Shown: positions 14,719-20,002 of the stretch, piece after piece
How positions within the stretch are numbered: position 1 is the first letter of the stretch
Layout: each line of letters begins with the position of its first letter
Assembly (NCBI GenBank): GCA_945906015.1
Contig: CAMDQV010000009.1
Coordinates: 1 to 20,002 of the forward strand
DNA length: 20,002 nt
Direction: 5' to 3'
Source of the DNA: Pedobacter schmidteae
Lineage (GTDB): Bacteria; Bacteroidota; Bacteroidia; Sphingobacteriales; Sphingobacteriaceae
Translations under genes and position numbers: made by a program
The notes under the pieces: generated by a model
What the model was told of the DNA's origin: nothing
What the model saw: the letters and a program-made list of their open reading frames with translations, nothing else
The model's database searches: none

Positions 14719-15408
14719 TTACTCGTCTCTTCTACCCATCAACATACTGGCATAATATACCAGTGTTGCAAGAGAACTTAAAGCGGCAACCACATAGGTC
14801 ATTGCAGCCCACCAAAGTGCATCTTTAGCCTGATCATTCTCGATATCAGCCTGCATAATACCACGGTTATTCTGTAGCCATACCAATGCCCGATTACTTG
14901 CATCAAATTCAACAGGGAGGGTAATAAAGGCAAATAGCGTAACTATAGCCAATGCCACAACACCAACTGTAAGAACCGTAATATCCCCCGAAAAAATCAT
15001 CAGTATAACACCGATCATCAAGGCCCATTGCGTGATCTTAGATGCTACGTTCACAGCGGGCACTACTGAGGACCTGAATTTTAACCAGCTATATGCTTTT
15101 GCATGCTGAACTGCGTGTCCGCATTCGTGTGCAGCAACAGCTGCCGCGGCAACACTTCTTCCATGGTAAACCTCCGGACTTAAATTTACAGTGCGGTCGG
15201 CAGGGTTATAATGATCTGACAACTGCCCCTCGACCGAAATGATCTGAACATCATATATACCATTATCCTTTAACATTTTATCTGCTATATCCTTTCCGCT
15301 ATAGCCAGAGCCAAGAGGCATTTCGGTATACTTTTTAAATTTGCTTTTGAAACGCCATTGAACCGCAAAGCTTACCACGGCTATGACTATCATTAAAATT
15401 ATTCCCAT
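14719..15408 (-). CDS. Membrane zinc metallopeptidase (YugP/Zn_peptidase_2 family)
   Basis: A 229-residue membrane protein with helices at about 2-17, 113-139, 144-165 and 201-223. The zinc site HECGH (94-98) lies on the loop between the first two helices, and Glu168 in LPVEFDAS is the probable third ligand. This matches the neutral zinc metallopeptidase family typified by B. subtilis YugP, whose substrates are unknown. It is also preceded by the family stretch NLSPEVYHGRSVAA. The gene stands alone: a strong terminator lies downstream, and the divergent FAD oxidoreductase gene starts 78 bp away. ATG 15408 begins directly with the first membrane helix, as expected. Confidence 0.93.
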   Translation of the reverse strand: MGIILMIVIAVVSFAVQWRFKSKFKKYTEMPLGSGYSGKDIADKMLKDNGIYDVQIISVEGQLSDHYNPADRTVNLSPEVYHGRSVAAAAVAAHECGHAVQHAKAYSWLKFRSSVVPAVNVASKITQWALMIGVILMIFSGDITVLTVGVVALAIVTLFAFITLPVEFDASNRALVWLQNNRGIMQADIENDQAKDALWWAAMTYVVAALSSLATLVYYASMLMGRRDE

Positions 15409-15471
15409 ATTATTTACTTTTTAAATAAACTGTTCAAAAATTATTCCAAATAAAAATAATCACAAATAATT

Positions 15472-15479
15472 TACCTTTA
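15472..15479 (+). promoter_or_regulatory. Near-match -7 element before the FAD oxidoreductase gene
   Basis: TACCTTTA differs from TAnnTTTG only at the last base. If used, it would start transcription near 15483, leaving a leader of only a few bases before ATG 15487. No TTG lies at the expected -33 position, so this is tentative. Confidence 0.25.
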
Positions 15480-15486
15480 AGAATGT

Positions 15487-16623
15487 ATGGAAAATAATTT
15501 TTCTTATTGGGAACAAGAGTCCTTTTTAAGCGGTTTCGATGTTTTGATAATCGGTAGCGGAATTGTGGGATTAAGTGCAGCTTTAAACCTAAAATCACAA
15601 AAACCTAAATTAAAAATTGGGGTGTTAGAGGCTGGGTTCCTGCCCGCAGGTGCTAGCACTAAAAATGCAGGTTTTGCATGCTTTGGAAGTATTTCAGAGC
15701 TAATTGAAGAATTAAAAACGAGCAGCGAAGAGCAAATCGCTGAATTAATAGAGTTGCGATGGAGGGGGCTAGAGAAGCTGAGAAAAAATCTGGGAGATAA
15801 GGCTATTTTATTTGAACAGTACGGCGGTTTTGAAGTGTTTAAGGCAACAGAATCAGATTTTGCAAAGACGTGTATTGAACAGATTTCCTACTTCAATAAA
15901 TTGCTGGGACCTCTGATTGGAAAGACTGACATTTATGCAGTTAATAATACTAAAATTGCTGAATTCGGCATAAATGGTATCACAAACCTCATCCAAAACA
16001 AATACGAGGGCCAGATAAACACCGGAAAAATGATGCTTGCATTACTATCAAAAGTGCATGGTCTGGGAGTTTCGGTTTTCAATAATTGTAGGGTAAAAAA
16101 AATTGAAACTAAATTAAATGAACAAGTACTCATCACCAATCAGGGTAAGTTCAGGGCAAAATCCATCATTTTAGCAACTAACGCCTTCGGTGCAGAGTTA
16201 ATTCCAAAACTGGATGTAATTCCGGGAAGGGGACAAATTTTGATCACCGAACCCATAAATGGTTTGAAAATTAAAGGAAGTTTTCATTATAACCAGGGGT
16301 ATACCTATTTCAGAAATATTGATGATCGTATTCTTCTTGGTGGAGGCAGAGATCTTGATTTTGAAGCTGAGCAAACTCTTGAACCCGGAATCACAGATAT
16401 TATTCAGGAATCTCTTGAAAAATTTCTTTTTGACACCATCCTTCCAAAACAAAAAGTTAAGATCGAACACCGGTGGAGTGGAGTTATGGGCTTTGGAAAA
16501 GAATTAAAACCAATTGTTAAGAAAATTGGGCCCGGTCTTTATTGTGCGGTTCGCTGCAACGGAATGGGTGTTGCCATGGGAAGCCTACTTGGCGAACAGG
16601 TAGCAAATCTTATTGATCTTTAA
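15487..16623 (+). CDS. DAO-family FAD-dependent oxidoreductase
   Basis: A 378-residue flavoprotein of the D-amino acid oxidase/glycine oxidase superfamily, which oxidises amine or amino-acid substrates with FAD. The dinucleotide-binding motif DVLIIGSGIVGLS has GSGIVG at 23-28. A substrate-domain middle section follows, and then the second FAD contact near the C-terminus (HRWSGVMGFGKELKPIV and RCNGMGVAMGS). No signal peptide is present. Nothing around it (rmuC downstream, a divergent zinc peptidase upstream) identifies the substrate, so a specific name would be a guess. ATG 15487 is chosen because the family N-terminus begins just before the FAD motif; an out-of-frame ATG at 15483 precedes it. 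rmuC follows after 40 bp. Confidence 0.9.
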   Translation: MENNFSYWEQESFLSGFDVLIIGSGIVGLSAALNLKSQKPKLKIGVLEAGFLPAGASTKNAGFACFGSISELIEELKTSSEEQIAELIELRWRGLEKLRKNLGDKAILFEQYGGFEVFKATESDFAKTCIEQISYFNKLLGPLIGKTDIYAVNNTKIAEFGINGITNLIQNKYEGQINTGKMMLALLSKVHGLGVSVFNNCRVKKIETKLNEQVLITNQGKFRAKSIILATNAFGAELIPKLDVIPGRGQILITEPINGLKIKGSFHYNQGYTYFRNIDDRILLGGGRDLDFEAEQTLEPGITDIIQESLEKFLFDTILPKQKVKIEHRWSGVMGFGKELKPIVKKIGPGLYCAVRCNGMGVAMGSLLGEQVANLIDL

Positions 16624-16640
16624 ACAAGTATCCAAAAATG

Positions 16641-16648
16641 TATTTTTG
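16641..16648 (+). promoter_or_regulatory. Candidate -7 element for rmuC
   Basis: TATTTTTG is an exact match to TAnnTTTG in the 40-bp gap between the FAD oxidoreductase and rmuC genes. It would start transcription near 16652, about 12 nt before ATG 16664. No -33 TTG lies at the proper distance, and the gap is AT-rich, so chance is possible. Confidence 0.35.
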
Positions 16649-16663
16649 ATAAAGTTCAACAAA

Positions 16664-17980
16664 ATGGAAATCTATAGTATTATCGTTGCGGCATTGGTGA
16701 TTATTCTGTTTTTTATATTCATCAGAACCAAGACAAAAACAGGTGAAATTAGTCAGGAACTACTCGACCAATTAAATATAAGCAAAGCAAAAGCCGAAGA
16801 ACGTGCTGATAACCTGAAGGCAGAATCGGATAATCTGAAAAAAGAATTAGACTCTGAACGGGAAAAGTTGTCTAAAACAATGAAATCTCTGGAGGGTTCA
16901 CGCTCCTATTTAAAGGCGCAACAGGAAAAAATCGACGAACAAAAAGCGGAGATCAGAAATAATCAGGAAAAATTCAATAAAGATTTTGAGCTAATAGCCT
17001 CGCGAATCCTAGATGAAAAAACAAAAAAATTTACTGAAGAAAACCGAACCAACCTGGATATTATTTTAAATCCATTCAAAGAAAATATTAAGGCCTTTGA
17101 AGAAAAAGTTGAAAAGGTGTATAAAGCCGAATCAGATGAAAGAAATGTTTTGAAAGGTCATATAAACCAGCTGATTGAACAGTCTAACCTAATGAACCTT
17201 GAAACACAAAACCTGACCAAAGCATTAAAGGGTGATAATAAAAAGCAAGGAAACTGGGGTGAGATGATTCTGGAAAGGGTTTTGGAACGCTCCGGACTAG
17301 TAAAAGATCAGGAATACAGAATCCAAGCTTCACATCAATCGTCTGAAGGTGGTCGTTTTCAACCCGATGTGGTTATTGATCTTCCTGATGATAAGCACTT
17401 GATCATTGATGCCAAGGTTTCTTTAATTGCATATGAACGTCTGGTTAACAGCGAAGCCGATATAGATCGTGACTTATTTACAAAACAGCATATTGCCTCT
17501 ATACGGAATCACATCCAAGAATTATCATCAAAAAACTATAGCGAGCTCTATAAGATCAACTCGCCCGACTTTGTGATGCTATTTGTTCCAATAGAGTCTT
17601 CTTTTGGAATTGCGGTTCAAAAAGATGCCGAACTGTTCAATTTTGCCTGGGATAAACGGGTGGTTATTGTAAGCCCATCAACGCTATTGGCAACATTGCG
17701 CACCATTGCCAGTATGTGGAAACAGGAACGTCAGAACCGGAACGTAATGGAAATTGCCAGACTAAGTGGTGAGATGTATGATAAGTTTATTGGTTTTGTT
17801 GGCGATATGGAGGGTATCGGGAAAAACATCAGACTAAGTCAGGATGCTTATGATAAAGCTTTAAACAAATTATCCAGCGGTAGAGGTAATCTTAGCATTA
17901 CTGCAGAAAAGATCAAGAAACTGGGTGCTAAGACAGGGAAACAACTGGATCAGAAATTCATTAATGAAGATGACCTTTAG
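16664..17980 (+). CDS. rmuC: DNA recombination protein RmuC
   Basis: A 438-residue protein of the RmuC family, which limits recombination at inverted repeats in E. coli and is predicted to carry a nuclease fold. It starts with a membrane helix (about 3-21), then a long charged coiled coil (about 30-120). The RmuC domain follows, with the restriction-endonuclease-like core: NWGEMILERVL, then QPDVVIDLP (Asp235) and LIIDAKVS (Asp249, Lys251), consistent with a PD-(D/E)xK site. The frame is open back to a TTG at 16613 that overlaps the preceding gene. ATG 16664 is preferred because it begins just before the membrane helix, as in homologues, and lies after a promoter-like TATTTTTG. It converges on the fucosidase gene across 75 bp with no evident terminator. 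Confidence 0.95.
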   Translation: MEIYSIIVAALVIILFFIFIRTKTKTGEISQELLDQLNISKAKAEERADNLKAESDNLKKELDSEREKLSKTMKSLEGSRSYLKAQQEKIDEQKAEIRNNQEKFNKDFELIASRILDEKTKKFTEENRTNLDIILNPFKENIKAFEEKVEKVYKAESDERNVLKGHINQLIEQSNLMNLETQNLTKALKGDNKKQGNWGEMILERVLERSGLVKDQEYRIQASHQSSEGGRFQPDVVIDLPDDKHLIIDAKVSLIAYERLVNSEADIDRDLFTKQHIASIRNHIQELSSKNYSELYKINSPDFVMLFVPIESSFGIAVQKDAELFNFAWDKRVVIVSPSTLLATLRTIASMWKQERQNRNVMEIARLSGEMYDKFIGFVGDMEGIGKNIRLSQDAYDKALNKLSSGRGNLSITAEKIKKLGAKTGKQLDQKFINEDDL

Positions 17981-18055
17981 AAAACCTATTTTCCTGATTC
18001 GGGCAATAATTTAAAAGTGGTGTTTACATATGTGGATTTGGGTTTTTATCCGCCT

Positions 18056-19513
18056 TTAATATACTTCTACATTTGAAATCAGGAGACATGCTTTGGAATC
18101 CAGAATAGTAACCCGAATCTTCGAGGCTTGAACGGGATTGATTTTTACGATTCTTTTATAACCAATGGTAGTTGCAGCCGCAGCTTCTGTCCATTTTCCG
18201 TTATTCCACACATCCACGGTAAAACTCTTTACCCGCTGACCAAGTTTGATATATTCCTGCAGCAAGATGTACTTTACTGTAGCCATTTTACCCAAGTCAA
18301 CTTCAAAACTACCACTTAATTGACCATCATTTGTGGCCCAGTATGTTTCTTTATTTGCATCGGTTAGGTTTGCTCCGGCATATTTTGGAGAATTAGCTCT
18401 AAACGAATTTGTTTTTACAAGTGCTTTTTTAGCCAGGTTGTTTGCAAACTCAGTATCCAAAAGCTTTTTATAGCCTCTTAAAGATTCTATATCTTTTTCA
18501 TGAAAAAGTCCGCGCTGATCAGGGGGAATGTTAAGAAGCAGGGTTGATCCTCTTCCAACAGAACTCAAATAGATATCAAACAATTGCTGAGGCGTTTTTA
18601 CTTTATCATCTTCTTTTGCATGGTAAAACCATCCGGGACGAATTGAAACATCTACTTCGGCGGGGATCCACTTATCTCCATTAATTGAACCTGTGTTTAA
18701 AATGTCTGATATTCCAGACTTTCCAGCATGTAATGTATCTGTAGAAATAGTATTCCAGTTGGTTTCACCGGCTAGGCCGCGTTCATTTCCTACCCACCTT
18801 ACCCCCGGTCCGGCATCACTAAAAAAAATAACCCCCGGTTGAATTTTGCTGACAATGTCTAGGGTATTTGGCCAATCGTAATAAGATTTGGCATTAATTT
18901 TTCTAGCCTCGCGGGCTCCTCCATAATATCCATCACCACCGTTTGCACCATCAAACCACATTTCAAAAACTGGCCCGTAATTAGTAAATAATTCTTTTAT
19001 CTGATTTCTGTAGTATTCCAAATAAGCCGGGCGGCCATATTCTGGATGATTTCTATCCCAAGGCGACAAGTAAACTCCAAATTTAAGCCCGTATTTTTTT
19101 GAGGCATCTGCTGCTTCTTTTACCAAATTACCCTTCCCGTTTTTATAGGGACTATTCTTTATCGAATGCTCGGTGTATTTACTTGGCCATAAACAAAAAC
19201 CATCGTGATGTTTTGTGGTTAAAATCATGGTTTTAAAACCCGTTTCCTTTAGTGTTTTGGCCCATTGACCTGCATCCAGCGCAGTAGGGTTAAACATAGA
19301 TTCCTTTTCGTCACCATATCCCCATTCCAAACCAGTAAACGTATTGGTGGTAAAATGCACAAATGCATTAGTTTCCATTTCATGCCACAACATTTGCTCT
19401 GGGCTTGGTATTGGAAAAACCGGTGCGGGCGAATTATTGTTGTTGGTCTGTGCTATGGTACTTATTGACCATGTCAATAAGACTAAAAAAATTTTACCGG
19501 CTCTTATATTCAT
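18056..19513 (-). CDS. Secreted GH29 alpha-L-fucosidase with C-terminal F5/8-type domain
   Basis: Exported glycoside hydrolase that releases L-fucose from glycans. The 485-residue protein has a signal peptide (1-22, cleavage after AQ). The GH29 catalytic barrel (about 35-355) has KHHDGF (101-106) and the nucleophile Asp188 in MWFDGANG. The RWVGNERG and RPGWFYH segments near 239-296 are typical of the family. The acid/base residue cannot be fixed by eye; Glu244 is one candidate. Residues 365-485 form a discoidin/F5-8 type C-like domain (WATND, SFEVDLG, VKSFTVDVW, KIRVTI) that may bind carbohydrate. The overall layout resembles the shorter GH29-B enzymes of Bacteroidota, acting on alpha-1,3/1,4-fucosides; this is inferred. 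No susC/susD pair is adjacent. The gene follows thiL by 63 bp on the same strand. Confidence 0.95.
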   Translation of the reverse strand: MNIRAGKIFLVLLTWSISTIAQTNNNNSPAPVFPIPSPEQMLWHEMETNAFVHFTTNTFTGLEWGYGDEKESMFNPTALDAGQWAKTLKETGFKTMILTTKHHDGFCLWPSKYTEHSIKNSPYKNGKGNLVKEAADASKKYGLKFGVYLSPWDRNHPEYGRPAYLEYYRNQIKELFTNYGPVFEMWFDGANGGDGYYGGAREARKINAKSYYDWPNTLDIVSKIQPGVIFFSDAGPGVRWVGNERGLAGETNWNTISTDTLHAGKSGISDILNTGSINGDKWIPAEVDVSIRPGWFYHAKEDDKVKTPQQLFDIYLSSVGRGSTLLLNIPPDQRGLFHEKDIESLRGYKKLLDTEFANNLAKKALVKTNSFRANSPKYAGANLTDANKETYWATNDGQLSGSFEVDLGKMATVKYILLQEYIKLGQRVKSFTVDVWNNGKWTEAAAATTIGYKRIVKINPVQASKIRVTILDSKACLLISNVEVY

Positions 19514-19576
19514 GAGTTATAGTATATGATCACTAAATATTTACCTTTTTATATTCGGAAATTTGTTGAATACACC

Positions 19577-20002
19577 CTATTCCTGATTAGCTTTCAAAGA
19601 GTTCCATCCTTGTGCTTTAATTGGATGAACTTTTTCTGATTTAGAGATTAGGTTACAACCTGCCGATGCTTCGGTCATATGACCAATAATGGAGATGTCT
19701 GGATTGTTTTTGATCTTTTCAAAATCAGACTGCTTAATTGTAAAGAGCAATTCGTAATCTTCACCTCCGTTTAAAGCGCAAACCGTGGGGTCGATTCCAA
19801 ATTCTCGAGCTGTATCATAGGTCATTGGGTCGATAGGAATCTTTTCTTCATATAAATTGCAGCCCTTATTTGACTGTTTGCAAATGTGCAATATTTCGGA
19901 TGCAAGCCCATCAGAAATATCAATCATAGAAGTTGGCTTGATTTTCATTAGCTTCAACGATTCAACAATATCTTTCCTAGATTCTGGCTTAAGCTGACGC
20001 TC
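19577..20002 (-). CDS. thiL: Thiamine-monophosphate kinase ThiL (C-terminal part, cut by the window edge)
   Basis: ATP-dependent kinase that makes thiamine diphosphate from thiamine monophosphate, the last step of the pathway. Only 141 codons are visible; the frame remains open to base 20002, so the N-terminal half lies outside. The visible part starts ERQLKPESRKDI, continues with the metal/phosphate-binding block PTSMIDISDGLASE, and contains the diagnostic NGGEDYELLFT. It ends after the usual glycine-rich strand and a short tail. An apparent start at 19957 (TTG) or 19948 (ATG) is internal and not real. The fucosidase gene follows in the same direction, 63 bp away; a functional link is not evident. 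Confidence 0.95.
   Translation of the reverse strand, partial: ERQLKPESRKDIVESLKLMKIKPTSMIDISDGLASEILHICKQSNKGCNLYEEKIPIDPMTYDTAREFGIDPTVCALNGGEDYELLFTIKQSDFEKIKNNPDISIIGHMTEASAGCNLISKSEKVHPIKAQGWNSLKANQE

Noticed and set aside
16613..16663. Upstream TTG extension of rmuC by 17 codons
   Set aside because: It overlaps the end of the preceding gene, and the ATG at 16664 starts just before the expected membrane helix.
17981..18055. Terminator between convergent rmuC and fucosidase genes
   Set aside because: Only a 4-bp GGAT/ATCC pairing is visible, which is too weak to call.
1..20002. CRISPR array, tRNA/rRNA genes, insertion sequence, integrase, toxin-antitoxin or defence island
   Set aside because: No regularly spaced repeats, cloverleaf-like genes, transposase or nuclease-effector signatures were seen; the window is mostly conserved chromosomal genes.

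Overview
The window is about 20 kb of an AT-rich (about 40% GC by eye) chromosome, almost certainly from the phylum Bacteroidota and probably the family Sphingobacteriaceae (Pedobacter/Solitalea-like). Four things suggest this. The proteins read like Bacteroidota versions: FtsH with a glycine-rich juxtamembrane linker, a Nif3-family protein with a PII-like insert, and a TonB-family protein with a Bacteroidota-style C-terminus. Shine-Dalgarno sequences are scarce. Several genes carry matches to the Bacteroidota -7 promoter element TAnnTTTG close to the start codon. An ftsH / LUD-protein pair, as I recall it from this group, opens the window. I assigned taxonomy from family knowledge and ran no search.

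Layout: (1) 1-2.8 kb, forward: ftsH and a LutC-like LUD protein, with a perfect 12-bp hairpin between them. (2) 2.8-4.6 kb: an orphan 120-aa protein with a carboxypeptidase-regulatory-like beta domain (reverse), an AT-rich divergent spacer, and a long KAS III/FabH-like condensing enzyme (forward). (3) 4.6-6.5 kb, reverse: a Nif3-family metal protein followed by a coiled-coil/zinc-ribbon protein, overlapping as TAATG and ending in a clear intrinsic terminator. (4) 6.5-10.1 kb: mfd, divergent from nif3, with a 14-bp palindrome beside its promoter. (5) 10.1-13.15 kb, reverse: a tight cluster of CPBP membrane protease, DUF2007 protein, cdsA, and a TonB-C protein with an unusual middle domain. (6) 13.2-14.65 kb, forward: dusB and apaG, closed by a strong bidirectional terminator. 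(7) 14.7-15.4 kb, reverse: a membrane zinc metallopeptidase. (8) 15.5-18 kb, forward: a DAO-family FAD oxidoreductase and rmuC. (9) 18-20 kb, reverse: a secreted GH29 alpha-L-fucosidase and the C-terminal part of thiL, which runs off the right edge.

Most genes are housekeeping: membrane proteostasis (FtsH, CPBP protease, zinc peptidase), DNA repair and recombination (Mfd, RmuC), phospholipid synthesis (CdsA), tRNA modification (DusB) and thiamine cofactor synthesis (ThiL). The fucosidase is the only clear niche gene. No stretch over 300 bases lacks a gene. I see no tRNA, rRNA, insertion sequence, prophage, CRISPR array, toxin-antitoxin pair or defence island, and no convincing undescribed multi-gene system. 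The items most worth a second look are a putative leaderless promoter exactly at the nif3 start, a palindrome at the mfd promoter, the TonB-C protein with an NTF2-like middle region, and the orphan protein carrying a CGPC motif.
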